The position numbers and the translations under genes were made by a program. Below the pieces are notes generated by a model. That model had not been told where the DNA came from, did no database searches, and saw only the letters and a list, made by a program, of their open reading frames with translations. This document shows, one piece after another, positions 35,289 through 47,142 of a stretch of 64,000 nucleotides of DNA (position 1 is the first letter of the stretch; the number at the start of each line of letters is the position of its first letter). The DNA is from Kalmusia sp. IMI 367209 (taxonomy: Eukaryota; Ascomycota; Dothideomycetes; Pleosporales; Didymosphaeriaceae), in the NCBI GenBank assembly GCA_027946365.1, contig JAPEUQ010000003.1:248001-312000 (forward strand). The letters run 5' to 3'.

Positions 35289-36571
35289 ATGCCATTCTGG
35301 TACAAGAAAGGGTCTAAAACCCGTACAGAGGCCTCAGCATCAAAATCAGTGCCACAAGCAGCCGTTCGGTCACCGCTTAATCAACACCAATCTCCATTCT
35401 TCAGCAAGCTTCCAAGTGAACTCCGACATTTGATCTATCTCTTTACAATCCCTCCATCGGACTCTATCGGAATCCATCGCAAATGCGGGGGTGCTACACT
35501 TTCTCCGACGCGCTACACGCTCGAACGCAGTGAACAAAATGCCAAACATAAGGGTCTTTGGCAACACAGTCACTATGAAGCCTACCCAAGTTATCATTGG
35601 TGGTGTGGCAACAAATATGTTCCGCAGACATACATTGTATGTTGGAGAATGTAAGTTGTAAAATTTTCCAATATCTAGGCTATCATCATTCCAACATGAA
35701 CTTCGTCTACCCTCTCATGGTCGATATCTTCTTGAAAATCATGAAAAAAAATCCTCCTGTTAGCTACTCTTCCCCATATTTTTTGTTTCTAGTACTCGTA
35801 TACGTCAAAAAGACGTCCACCCGGTCAATGATAGAATATAGCTACGATCGTCATGTAGAATAATACGAACCTCAACAGAATTTAAACCATGGGAGGGTAG
35901 AGGAAGCTGTTTTTGGAAGCACCGATAATCACAAGGGAAAGATAGAAGAAGCCCACAAGATCCTGACTGGTCGCCCGATCGGTCATCCAGAGCGAAACAA
36001 CGAACTAAGACAGCCTAGGTACTACGAGGCTGCTCCACTCTTATATTCCACGCGAACCGTTTGCTTAGACTCGCCTACTCTACTTGTTCACCTCCACCGT
36101 ACGCTCCCTATCACCGTGTTCGACAAAATCGGGAGTATGGAGATTGTCTTCTGCTCCGCGTATGCGGCACCCATCGCCGAACTCAACATCCAAACGGTCG
36201 CAACTTTCCAGTCAATTTTAAAACAGATGTCAAACCTGCGTCTCTTGCATATAATGCTACCATATCTATGCTGGCGCGACTTCTTCTACGAGACGAATCC
36301 TACGCGCAGACTGATTGCGTCGCAGCAATGGGAGCGTGTCACAACCTTCTACGGTAGAGATTTTAACCCATATGTTTGGGACGATGTGGTCTCTTATCTG
36401 GACTGGCTGAAGGAACTTGGAGATAAGACCGAGGTCGTGGTGACCGCGTATGAAGATGTGCATTATAAGGATGGACCGACGAACCAGCTAGGCATAAATC
36501 TCCGAAGTCTGAACCGTATAGATGGGCCGAAACGGACCAGGCGCCGTTTAGAAGGCGATAACTTTGTGTGA
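35289..36571 (+). CDS. F-box-like/DUF7730-type fungal protein with a long intron
   Basis: Exon 1, 35289-35650, encodes an N-terminus with SPFFSKLPSELRHLIYLFTI, the usual opening of fungal DUF7730/F-box-like proteins. Exon 2, 36019-36571, begins in the middle of CWRMYYEAAPLLYSTRTVCL. The donor GTAAGT at 35651 and acceptor CCTAG at 36018 join AT+G to give Met and keep the frame: 915 bp, 304 aa. The family normally has a Cys-Arg pair followed by YxEA at this point, which supports the join. The intron is 368 nt, several times the local norm, and no frame inside it looks like this protein. The role is unknown; F-box-like proteins are often ubiquitin-ligase adaptors, but that is not shown here. Confidence 0.65.
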
Positions 36572-36914
36572 AATAGCGTTATGCTCATGTCAACAGTGTT
36601 GGGGAAGTGGATATTTCACTCTGGGTATTGGAATCTATCCAATCTGAAGATAGTTTGCATGCTTCAATTCTGCTTTATCATCGATGCACAGTGAAATTTT
36701 GATTTAAAAGCGCTAGTCAACAGTGCATATCTTAGTATGTGATAAATTATGGGCTCCTTCGCAACCCATGGACAGATACAGCCACAGACGGGTAGGATAC
36801 AAAGTCTTGAAGGCTACATCAATTTCGACACAGTTTTTCGTGTGATTATTGACAGAAAATGTCTCCTAGGCTGCTTCTCAAATCAACGAGCTGTATCCAG
36901 TGCTCCTCATAAGT
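36572..36914. other. Intergenic, no gene seen
   Basis: About 340 bp between convergent genes. No feature is supported. Confidence 0.45.
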
Positions 36915-38672
36915 TCACTCCTGACCTGACCGCTCTTTTGTACCCATAAAGTTCCTCGCTACCGAATATGCATCTTTGACCGTGCTCCAATTCGCATTGG
37001 TGTAGTCTGCCGAGAAGTCGTTGCCTAATCTCAACAGCTTCCGCCAACGGTCGAGTTCGGTGCATCGAGCCTCCCGCTTACGAGATGTATTCCATGCCCA
37101 GGTGTCCTGGCTGGGATAACCAAAGGCTGCCCAGGTTTCTTCACTCGGCGACATACCTCCTGATTCTAGCATGAGCAGTCGGACCATTTCAGAATTTCCT
37201 GCATCAACGGCGAATACAAATGCCATAGTCGTCAGAGGCGAACCATCGTCCCATTGCTTCTCAGTGAGGCTCAGTCCGACCTCAAGTACTAACCATCGTA
37301 CAACCTCACACTGTCCAGAAACGATCGCTCGAAATAGGGGAAAAGTACTGAAGGTGTTCCCCGGGAGAGAGATGGTCATTTACAGCGGACATTTTGCGTT
37401 CTTTAAGTCCGCTCTCGATTGCGTATCGCGCGAATTCCATATGTCCATGTTCTGCGGCGATAGGCAAAAAATTGTATTCGGTGCTCGATTTCCAAAAATA
37501 ATATTTCTTGAGTAGTTCGAAGAGGGCAAAGTTCCCGCTGATGGCGACATGTCGGGCGAGAACGTCAACATGACATTCGATCTCATCGCCCATGGCGCCG
37601 TTGTCGAGGAGGAGCTGTACTGTGTCTATGGATCCACCGCGGACCGCCTCACGTAACGGTAGCCGGTAGCATCCAAGGGACCTCTCGCTTCGTGGAAGTA
37701 CGCCAAACTTGATTATTTCGATGATCACGTCGTTGATACCATCTGCCGAAGCCCAGCAAAGAACGCTCTTAAGTCTTTCTTCCGAAAGTGCGCTACCGTG
37801 CCAGGCCAGCAGCTTTCTTACGATGTCCCATCCGTGGTAATGAGCGGCCACTTCAATCAGTGTGCTGGCATTTTGAACATTGTTCCGAACTTTTTGCTAG
37901 AATCAGTTGAAGGACTTGGTCATGCTCTCCCTTCATGGCATCTGTTAATGCCTTGTGGAGATCTATGACGTGCTCGAGCTGCACGCCTTTGTCAAAGAAA
38001 ATGCGCACAAAGTTAGCATGACCAAACCGGATCGCCTGGTATAGCGACCGTGCGAAGTGCGCTTCTACAGCGTCATCGCAGTACCTCGTCGGATCAATGA
38101 GCGCTGTGAACACGCTCGTGTATTGCATGATCGTTGCCGTCAGCAGTGCAGTATCTAGAACGTGACATGGTTTGAAGTCGAACCGTTTTCCCTCCTGGGG
38201 TGGTATACATGGCCTGTAATGACGGACCTGGCGGTAAAATCCGTCCCGTATTGCTGCTTCGCACGCATCGCGTAGGATCTCGCTCCGCGCTTTGTGCAGC
38301 CCGCAGCTCTGGAACTCCGCGACGAGCAAATCGACTGCGGCGTGCATCTTGCTAGCTAGCTCACACTCATTGCGATCCTGGGCGCCTACATGTTCTTGCA
38401 GTAGGCGCACAGTGAAATTGAGCGGCTCGTCGGACCTGATCCTCTTGCGGCTCTCACAGAGAGAGTGTCGGGCCCAGAATTTCGTGACTTCGCGTTCAAA
38501 GAGTCCTTCGCATTGGTCAGCGCGCCGATTATTAAAGATTATATTAAAGTTTCTCACTATTGACAAGTCGCAAGTCATGAATTGTGGACCAATCTGATAA
38601 GAATGGCTGTGAGAGGACGACTATCTCGATGATGTCTTGGACTAGAACTAAGGGCAGATCGAGAAGCTGCAT
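36915..38672 (-). pseudogene. F-box/ankyrin-like gene broken by three frameshifts
   Basis: Minus strand. The N-terminus from ATG 38672 reads MQLLDLPLVLVQDIIEIVVL then IHDLRLVN, the typical F-box-like opening of fungal ankyrin proteins. The frame then shifts near 38549 into FNIIFNNRRADQCEGLFERE and a helical ankyrin-like region. It shifts again at an A5 run (37891-37895 on plus) into LIEVAAHYHGWDIVRKLLAW and GSIDTVQLLLDNGAMGD. A third shift near 37380-37384 leads into LFRAIVSGQCEVVRWLVLE and DAGNSEMVRLLMLESGG. At each of the three sites one extra A, in sense orientation, would account for the break. No GT..AG intron fits. Either a decaying gene or repeated single-base errors in the assembly. 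Confidence 0.75.
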
Positions 38673-39752
38673 GATGTACGAAAACGGTCAAACACGATAT
38701 TGTCGCGTAATCATGGGTTAAGACGTGTCTTTTATATCTCTTGTCTCTTTAGAGGGTGGCTGGGATTTTTGTGGGGAAGGAGTGATGCCTAGTAGTTGCC
38801 TGCTTACCGACGACTTGGCTGAAAGATCAACCATGAACTTGGCATGCCCAGGATTATACATCACCAGGAAGTTTATTCCACTCAGATGCACATGTGATTT
38901 CATTGAAGAAGTAGCTAGTACCTAAAATTATGCGAAATCTCTCTGCGTAATGTTAAATATCTCCGGCAGACACTCGCGAAGTGTAGCGGCGAATTTAACA
39001 ACACAGATCCCTTAAATTAGATAAGTGGTAGTAAGTCTCTTTCGCAGATGTTATGCTAGGATACATTCTAAGGATAAAATTGACTCATAATGTTTGAGAA
39101 GCACTTGCTGCATACAGAAATAGTTCAGGCTCGTCGAATCTTAATCTATTACGCATCAATCAATTAAGAGTCGAATCGCTTAATGAAACAATCAAAATAC
39201 GCATGAGTGTTACATGAGTAGGTAAGTGTACTCTTTCATGCTTCATCATATGCGATACGATCCATGTAATCCCACGGATTCTTACTTGACGTGTATCTTG
39301 ATTTTGGTCGCCATTTATATAAAATTGTCAACGTATTTTGGTTAGTCCCGACTGAAATACAAACGATAAAGGAAAGAACGGGTCTACTGTTGACAATGTG
39401 ATGGGAAACATATGTCTTGTACTCGGCCAATATTGTGCGAGATTCATGGACTTGAACAACTTCAGCATTGTACATACCGTTCCCACAATGGTGAAATACT
39501 GTTTAAATTTTGGCTGCAACACTCAACACTCACAAAAGTTTTCCAGAAGACATTGCCAACTACCATTTATATTCCTCCGTCCCCACTCGAATTCACTTGG
39601 ACGCACACTACTTGAGTCCACCCTGAAATAAATGCAACTACACCTTAACTCAACACCCCGAACTTCATCGCGCAAATTATCTCCCACCAAAAGCTGTGTT
39701 CAGCAGTCTACCCCTTCTTCCCTTCCTCAACACATTGAGCCTCACACTACTC
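38673..39752. other. Intergenic, AT-rich
   Basis: About 1.1 kb with low coding character. Only short frames were found. It holds the upstream regions of the divergent neighbours. Confidence 0.45.
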
Positions 39753-40208
39753 ATGGCCTGCAGTCGCCAAACACCCCTCCCCGAAGTCCTCTCCAACCCC
39801 ACCATGTGCTTCGCAAGCGATTTGTACACCAGCCTCGAGGCACATATTACTACTGTCTACACCTATTGCGATAACGGTATGAAGACCTTCTTTACAGCTC
39901 GTTATAAGCTGTTCAATGCGTCTACCATGCCTGAACTTGAAGCAGCGGAGATAGAGTGCTTGGACATACTTATGCGCGTAGAGAAAGAGGCCAAGGAAAT
40001 AGATATTCTCCTGCAACAAGCTGATGTACGTGGTCTTGCGGAGCTGTTGAGGAGTCTTCCTGATTATGAGCAGCTGTCTGTGGAGAAGGCGCACGAAGTG
40101 GTGGGGAAGTATTTAGACTATGTGATGGTGCAATTTCGGCAATTTGGGCCGATGTCCCTGGCTAAGATGAGGAAGATTGTTACGGAGCACGTAAAGGAGA
40201 GTGGCTAG
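39753..40208 (+). CDS. Small helical hypothetical protein
   Basis: A 151-aa frame from ATG 39753 (MACSRQTPLPEVL). After a short N-terminus it is almost entirely amphipathic helix: MPELEAAEIECLDILMRVEK, then IDILLQQADVRGLAELLRSL, and YLDYVMVQFRQFGPMSLAKM near the end. Composition is regular and codon use looks coding, but no domain is recognised. It could be a single-exon gene or one exon of a larger one. It sits alone between the broken F-box/ankyrin gene and the J-protein. Confidence 0.5.
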   Translation: MACSRQTPLPEVLSNPTMCFASDLYTSLEAHITTVYTYCDNGMKTFFTARYKLFNASTMPELEAAEIECLDILMRVEKEAKEIDILLQQADVRGLAELLRSLPDYEQLSVEKAHEVVGKYLDYVMVQFRQFGPMSLAKMRKIVTEHVKESG

Positions 40209-40840
40209 AAATTTACGAGGGTATCGAGGCGGGGCAGGCATGACTAATGCTTAGAATGGTGAAGTGTGCGGTCGCGGTAACGACCATGTGTCTGAGAAGT
40301 TCTTCAAGCTGGGTCTAAGGAGGGCCATGAAAAGCTTTTCCATTGGCGATAATATCTGAAGGACTTTAGTGTGAGACGCACCTAGCTCGTTTGATGACGG
40401 TCTTGGTGAAGCCTCACGCAGCTCATTCAAAAAGAATGAATGAAGTTCTAATACCTTGCCCATGTAGTTTTCAATCAATTAACTTTTGTACGCCATTCAA
40501 TACACTATCAGAAGGATCAGTCTATCTTTGTCTATTTATCTTGTTGAGTATCAGCTTGCCTAGGTATGGTTTTGCACGTTCGATATAAGTATACCTCGCT
40601 CATGTTTCCATTCCACTGCTTCTGAACATTTCTTATCTTCTGCCAAGTCTGATCCTGATTTAATCAAGGACTGGTGATACCATATTTGCCAAGTCATCAT
40701 GCCCCTTGCATCATTGTGGCCTCCCTTAAGGGTTATCTTCACGAGCCTTGACGCCCTTTCTTTCCATTGCCAGTTACCTGATAGCTCGTATCAGGATGAT
40801 CCAAACGTCAAGATACTTTTAAAAGAAAATTCGCTGAGAT
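40209..40840. other. Intergenic, no gene seen
   Basis: About 630 bp upstream of the J-protein. Only short frames; probable promoter and leader. Confidence 0.45.
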
Positions 40841-42227
40841 ATGGCGCCACCTCCAGTTACAGAAGACTATTACATGATACTAAAAGTGGGGCTCACTGCT
40901 ACACTCGAGCAAATCAATAAATCTTACAAACGGCTGGCGCTGGAGCTTCATCCGGACCGAAATACTAAGCCAGACGCTACTGAAGCTTTCCAACTGGTGT
41001 GTCGATCTCCCGGCGCTAAGTTGATCTTCTTGTCGATCATTGTAGTCTTTGCTAACTCTTAGATACTACAGCTCGGGGCAGCCTACGAGACATTGAAGGA
41101 CGAAACCAGACGCCGAGACTACGATCTCCTATATCCCTCTATAAAACGAAGTCATCCTTCCTCTGCAAACACGCAAGCTCCAAATTCGCCTCCTACTTGG
41201 ACGCCGCGATCAGAAGCACTCAGTGATGCGGCGCAATTAGCTGTGCTTGATAAGTCGAAGCAAGAACGTGCGGCACGATGGTCGACTAAGAAGACTGCCT
41301 TCGAGTCATCGATTTCCCGAGTTGCAACGACGAATTCGGCAATTGGAGCTTGAAATTAAGATTCTGGCTAAAATCGAGGCTGCCGAAGCTGCACAGAAGA
41401 ATAGTTGGGTAGCATGGCTGTTGTCACCTGTGTACAGGAAGCCAGAAGAATCCGAGGAGGAGAGGGAACGCAAGGATAGAGCAAGGCAGGAAAGAAGGAT
41501 CGAGAAGGATATGAAGGAGCGGCGTCTGGAGTCAAGGCGGACCGACTTGAAGAACGAACAGAATCTGTTCATAAAGGCAAAGGAGGAAGTCGATGCCGCG
41601 GATCTGAGCGATGACGTGAAGATACGAACTATCCTGGCCAGGATATGGCTTAGAGAGTCTCTAGAAAGGGAAGAGAGGGAGAGGGCAGAGAGAGATAAGG
41701 CTGCGCGGTTCTGGAAAGAGCAGCAGGAGCAATGGGCGCAACAGGCGAGAGAGGCGAGGGAGAGAGTGGAACAGCTAAGGAGACATCAAGAGGGCCAGCG
41801 TTTAAAACGGGAGCAAGAGGCAGTAGAGGCCTTACGGAGACGACATGCAGAGAGGCAAGCAGCAGAGCGGAAACGGAATGAAGAGGGAATCAAAATTTGG
41901 CAGAAAATTCTTGCAGAACAAGCCAAAAGAAACAGGACACAACGCACGAATTTCGATTTTACCGAGGGTAGCATTAATTACGCTGACCCATGTTCCTGCC
42001 GCCGTGGTGGCTGGTGGCCAAAAGTACAAGGTCGTTCAGCATGCCCGGAGTGCGATCAGATTTGGACATATCTACTGCAGTGCCCAGGCTGTGATATGAA
42101 AGCATGTCCGAAATGTCAAGCTGCTGTGCGGCCGAGAAAATCGCGTAATGCCACGAGGAAGAATCATAAGCGCGCTCCGCGGGTGAGAAGTCCAAGCCCA
42201 GATTATGATTATGACATCGACTGGTAG
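40841..42227 (+). CDS. J-domain (DnaJ-like) protein with coiled coil and Cys-rich tail; frameshifted in this sequence
   Basis: Hsp70 co-chaperone type. Exon 1 (40841-40996) gives DYYMILKVGLTATLEQINKS with the HPDRN motif that stimulates Hsp70. Removing the 75-nt intron (40997-41071) yields AFQLLGAAYETLKDETRRRD. The frame then breaks near 41316-41318 (CCC): one C fewer joins AFESSIS to ELQRRIRQLELEIKILAKIE. From there a highly charged coiled coil runs to about 41940. It ends in a Cys-rich zinc-ribbon-like tail (CSCRRGGWW, CPECDQIW, CPGCDMKACPKC). A 79-nt intron 41243-41321 would also keep frame but has a weak donor and a GAG acceptor, and would remove residues that look coding. I favour a one-base frameshift, possibly an assembly error. 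Confidence 0.82.
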
Positions 42228-42905
42228 CTTACTCTGGCTTCTTTGGCAATAAGCAGTCCTGAATAGATTATGAAAATGGGGTTACGGCTGAATGACTCAT
42301 TATCACACGTCGAAGATTGATCAAGTTGGTGTAGGAGTCTTTGTATTTGACTAATGCAATGTAAAGTGCTGTGATAGAAGAAGATCGACCCTCGAAGTCT
42401 TCCACCTCTCTATTTCCCTTCCTCCCTCTATATTATCGCCTCATCCACATCACCTCATCCGGCTCCAGATCGCACGAGTACTCCACGTACGATGGCATAC
42501 CTCACGCTTACACAAACCACGTCCGCGAAACCCGCGCGCTTCGGCCCTACATATACCTCATAATCACTTACCATATCAGTACTCCATTGGAGGCTTTGCG
42601 CGACTATTTCGGATGCGAAGGCTGCTTACGCAAGGGATATGATGAATACGACACCGTTCGGGTGCTAACGGAGCCGCACCGTACGAATTCACGCCAAAGA
42701 CACCAACAACCGTACTAGGGAACTCAATGAACAATCATATGCCGGACAGATATCTGCTAAATGGTGGCTCTAGTAGAAAAATAATCGTATAATCATAGGC
42801 AACCAGTCCCAGACCGATCGCCTGGTATATCCCTCAGAACGTCATCTCCACCAATGCTATACATGAAGTGCGCTCAGATGATCGAATATCAGCTGTGAGC
42901 TAGTT
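42228..42905. other. Intergenic between convergent genes
   Basis: About 680 bp. A 115-codon plus-strand frame at 42371-42718 has no recognisable motif, and I do not call it a gene. Confidence 0.45.
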
Positions 42906-44249
42906 TCATCTCCTGCTCCACAGCCCCTGTTGCGTCTCGTGGATCCTTCGCTCCTGCTCTTTGATCATTTCGTCCGTTTGCCCGTGACCGTTGCCGCGGC
43001 TGTCGATCGTGTCGATGTCCATGGGGTCTTCATCTGCAACGGGCTGCGGCACGTTCATGGGAGGCGCGCGCCGCGGCTCGCCCGATCGAGCACCGTCCAT
43101 CATGCCGGCTGCTCCTCCGGCCCTGAGCTGGTTTATAGCGCGGATGGTGTCGATGGCGGCATGGAGCGTACGCCTAGCGTTGAAGTTCTTCTTGACGGTC
43201 GGGAGTAGGTCTTCCTCGCCCTCTGCGGAAATATCGCCAAGGTCAGCAATCCAGGGATGTGAGAGGGCTTCGTGGGCCGTCATGCGGGCGGCAGGGTCAA
43301 CGGTGAGGCAGCGGCGGATGAACTCGCGGGCTTTGAGGGAGACACCACGCCAGTACTCGAGGGGCGTGAAGGAGTAGTCTGCAACGAGAATGGCTTGCAT
43401 CTCTTCGAGGTTGGAGTCGCGGTCGAAGGGAGTGTAGCCGCAGAGAAGGAAGTAAGTTATCACACCTATGGCCCAGATGTCGCTGCTGGCTATAAGCATG
43501 TTGTAATTGCAAGTCTGGCTCATCACTTACACAGGCTTTCCGTGTCCGGTCTTCCTGAAGATCTCTGGCGCCATGTAGCCCGGCGTGCCGCATGTGGTTG
43601 TCAACACATGGAATTGCTCCTCATCCATTATGCGCGATAGTCCAAAGTCTGCGATGAGCAGGTCGGCATTGTCCTCTGGTGTTCGGAAGAGCAGATTCTC
43701 GGGTTTCAGATCGCGATGCACGATACCGTGGTCGTGTAGGTACGCAACGGCGGACAGGGTGGCGCGAATGAGATCGGCCGCATCCGACTCGTAGTAGTTG
43801 CCTTTGCGGCAAATGCGATCAAACAGCTCGCCTCCCAGGGCAAGATCAGTGACCAGGTAGACTGCGCTCAGCATTAGCAATCGTCTTCAACATGGTTATA
43901 GCCGCGCGTACGGTTGTTCATGGTCTCAAAGTAGTCCACGAGCGTCAAGATGTTCCTGTGGCCCATAGACACACGCTTCAAGACGGCAATCTCGTTCCTG
44001 ACCTAAAAAACATGAGCTACTGTCTGTTGTGACCACCGCGAAACTCACCATATGCTCTCTCCCGGCCATCAGTCGCTTGTTGATCACCTTTGCCGCATAA
44101 TATCTTCCCGTGTCAATGTGCACACACTCTTTCACGACAGAGTAGCTGCCAGCACCCAGCGTTTTCCCGGTCTTGTATCGGCATGGTTGTACCTGAGCTT
44201 GCCCTTGCCCTTGCGGCGTATGCGCGCCCGAACCACCGTTCAAGGCCAT
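42906..44249 (-). CDS. Calcium/calmodulin-dependent protein kinase
   Basis: Ser/Thr kinase of the CaMK group, the fungal CMK1/CmkA-B type. Minus-strand exons 44049-44249, 43912-44002, 43531-43861 and 42906-43482 join in frame to 399 aa; introns are 46, 50 and 48 nt. The core is complete: glycine loop LGAGSYSVVKE, ATP lysine in AAKVINK, HRDLKPEN, DFGLSR, TTTCGTPGYMAPE, and DIWAIGVITYFLLCGYTPFD. After the catalytic domain (ends about residue 290) a basic amphipathic stretch (KKNFNARRTLHAAIDTIRAI) is in the right place for the autoinhibitory and calmodulin-binding helix. The tail is Pro- and Asp-rich. Acts in calcium signalling in the cytosol and nucleus. Confidence 0.94.
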
Positions 44250-45003
44250 TTTCTTTCTTTCGAATTTTTATGTTCGGATAGAGACGGCCGGTCGTTGGTA
44301 CCGGTCGTTGGCACCGATCGAGCGACGTGACGATGCAGGTGCGTTGTTCGGTCGGAGCTGATGACCTGATGTTTCAGGCCAGCTAAGATTCGTTTGCGCG
44401 CTCAGAGCGGAACTGGGGCGGAGACGAAAGCGCAAGGTCGGTTACAGTTACTTCGCGCTGTGAGCGGACGGCGTAGTTGCGAGAAATCAAGGCACTTCTG
44501 GCGTGAAGCGCAAGTGTCAGCTCGGAAAGATGTTCCACACAATTGGAGGGGTAAACAGTGGCGCTACGTCAGCAGAGGTGAGAAGCTGAAACGCAAATAT
44601 ATGAACAAGACGAGTGAAGAGTAAGATGTTTGAAGCGGGCGGCAGCTGAAATGAAGCCGGGGCTGGCCCGTTAGATGTCTCGCATGGTGGGGTGTGCGGG
44701 CGCCGGTGAGGACCCTTGGCTGGCCTGTCATTGGTTGCCCACTAGTTCTGGTTGGTGGGACTTTTCGAAGGGTATCAACAAAGATGGTACGTATCAGACA
44801 CTCATCATCGTCTATGTATGGTCTTTTCGTCTATCTACTCCAAACGTCGTGTCGCCAACCCATTGCGATTGCGAACAAGAAACGCCAATTACTTGTTCAA
44901 GGAAATGAATCTATCTATTCCGTGCGTTGACGCTTCGGAGGTGGACTCGATCCGCTGCTCCTCAAATGCGTTAGAGGCGTAGTGTTGAGAATGAGGTGGT
45001 ACT
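44250..45003. other. Kinase upstream region, no gene seen
   Basis: About 750 bp between the kinase start and the stop codon of the phosphoglycerate mutase, both on the minus strand. Only short frames were found. It includes the kinase promoter. Confidence 0.45.
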
Positions 45004-46676
45004 TTACGACTTGACGAGAAGGCTGTGGCCGTCCATGTCCTCGGGTTGCGGTAGACCCATGACCTCCAGGAGCGTGGGGGCGACGTCCCCGAGCACACCA
45101 TCCTTCTTCTTCAGCGAAAAGCTCTCAGGGGCATTGGCCATGACGAAGGGAACCTTGTTGGTGGTGTGCGACGTCTTAGGCTTGCCCTCGTCGTTGAGCA
45201 TCTCTTCCGCATTACTGGGGTCTGTTAGTAGACATGACGGATGATTGTGGTTGTAGACTTACCCATGATCAGCAGTGACGAACAAGACGTAGCCACTCTC
45301 TTTGCACTGCTCGTAGATCTTCTTGATGGACTTGTCGGTCTCTGTGACGCCTTCGATGGCGGCCTCGTATACACCGGTGTGGCCGACCATATCGGGCGGC
45401 GCAAAGTTGAGCATGATGAACTCAAACTTGCCCTCCTTGATGCGCTCGCACGTCTTATCTGCAACGGCCATGGCACTCATCTTGGGCTCCAGGTCGTAGG
45501 TAGCAACCTTGGGAGAGGGAATCATGTCACGCTCTTCCAGGTCGAACTGCTTCTCCACGCCACCGTTGAAGAAGAAAGTTACGTGCGCGTATTTCTCCGT
45601 CTCTGCAACGTGACACTGCTTGACACCCTGCTTGGCTAGCCACTCTGCGAGCACATCGTTCATGCGCTGCGGCGGGAAAGCAATTGGGTACGGGAATTTT
45701 ACATTGTACTGGGTCATGGTTGTAAGGCTGATGTCCTTGGGGTAGGGAAAGTCGGGCCTGGGTGAGCGGTCGAAACCACCTAGGAGCTGCGTGAGCTCCC
45801 GTACACGGTCGGATCTGTAGTTGAAAGTGAAAACGGTGTCGCCATCTGCGCTGATTAGCTCATGGACATCTGGGTGCTCAGCCTGGAGTATTTACCCTGT
45901 ATTCTTCGCTCCTTTCCTCCCAAAATGATAGGCTTCAGGAACTCGTCGTTTTCGCCCTTCTCGTACCGTGCCTTGATGGCAGCCACAGGGTCGTCTACAT
46001 CCTCGCCCTCTCCGGTCACCAGACCCTTGAGACCGATCTCGACGCGCTCCCACCTCTTGTCACGGTCCATGATGTAGTAGCGACCAACGACGGTCCCAAC
46101 CTCGCCAATGCCAATCTCTTTGGTTGCTTTCAATAGGTCTTCCATGTATCCAGCCGCCGACTTGGGGTCGGTGTCCCGACCATCGCCGAAGAAGTGGATG
46201 AAGACCTTGGGTATTCCGATTTCTTTTGCGACCTTGAGGAGAGCGATGAGGTGGTTGATGTGCGAGTGGACGCCGCCATCAGAGACGAGACCGGCCAGAT
46301 GCAGTCGGCCATTGCCGTTCTTCGCGCGGTTGAACGAGTCCACGATGTTCTTGTTCTGGTTGAGTTCGCCCTTCTTGATGGTCTGGTCAATTCGCACAAC
46401 ATCCTGCCAGACAACACGGCCCGCGCCAATGTTCAAGTGGCCGACCTCGCTGTTGCCCATCAAGCCTTCCGGAAGGCCGACGGCGAGCGAAGAAGCCTCG
46501 AGCTCGGTGTAGCCCTGGGCGGTTTTGGAGCCTTCTTTGGCGAAGTCGTCCATGCATGGCGTGTCGGCTGCGAGAATGGCATCGCCCTCCTTGGGAGACT
46601 TCTCGCCAGCGACCCCCCAGCCGTCAATGACGATGAGGACCGTCTTCTGGTCGACGTTCACCATGCTGAGGGCCAA
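45004..46676 (-). CDS. 2,3-bisphosphoglycerate-independent phosphoglycerate mutase
   Basis: Glycolytic and gluconeogenic enzyme interconverting 3- and 2-phosphoglycerate in the cytosol through a phosphoserine intermediate with two manganese ions. Minus-strand exons 45896-46676, 45263-45845 and 45004-45214 join in frame to 524 aa, the usual length. Metal and nucleophile motifs are present: VLIVIDGWG with Asp18, and GNSEVGHLNIGAGR with the catalytic Ser76. HLAGLVSDGGVHSHINHLIA, FFGDGRDTDP and TADHGNAEEM complete the set. Intron 1 (50 nt) was placed to give RRIQDGDTVFTFNYRSDR; intron 2 splits the GGT codon of DHGN. A second in-frame Met (residue 5, VNVDQ follows) is an alternative start. This cofactor-independent form is the normal one in filamentous ascomycetes. 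Confidence 0.96.
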
Positions 46677-47142
46677 TTGCAGAGGATTTGAATGAGGGGA
46701 TTAGAATGGAGTTCTAAAGGTGAGGGTCTAAGAGGAATTGAGGGTCGGACACCGAGAATGAGTGCGCGCTGACTGCGACTACAAGCTGGGTGCTGCAGAG
46801 GCGCTGCAGAAGATGTTGGAGGGGCACTTTCGCGGCTAAGCGGGGCACTGGATCCCAGCAGAAAAGCCGTGGGCGTCTCACAGCGCGCCGCAACGTCACA
46901 CCCACTGCTCACTCCACCCGCCGTCCACCCGCCGTCCACCCGCCGCTATCAGATAACGCGTCCAAAAAGCAGCAACGCCGTTTTCGTGATTCGTTTGACA
47001 CGTCGAAACACGCGCCTGGCGCCGACGTGATACGGACCTGCAGCCTTTCGTTTCGCACTTGCAAAGGTTGCACGCGTCAGGGCACAAAGACGCCCTCCTC
47101 TCTTCGCCGTCCGACTGCACCTCTTGAACACACCAAGCCATC
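46677..47142. promoter_or_regulatory. Shared divergent promoter region with CCACCCGCCGT repeats
   Basis: The 466 bp between the divergent phosphoglycerate mutase and Med9 genes. Around 46915-46945 an 11-bp unit CCACCCGCCGT is tandemly repeated about three times. No other element can be supported. Confidence 0.4.

Noticed and set aside
41243..41321. Alternative 79-nt intron in the J-protein that would keep the frame
   Set aside because: Weak donor (GTGCTT), GAG acceptor, and it would delete residues that look like the expected charged helix; a one-base break is simpler.
42371..42718. 115-codon plus-strand frame after the J-protein
   Set aside because: No motif, no clear start, and composition unlike the neighbouring genes.
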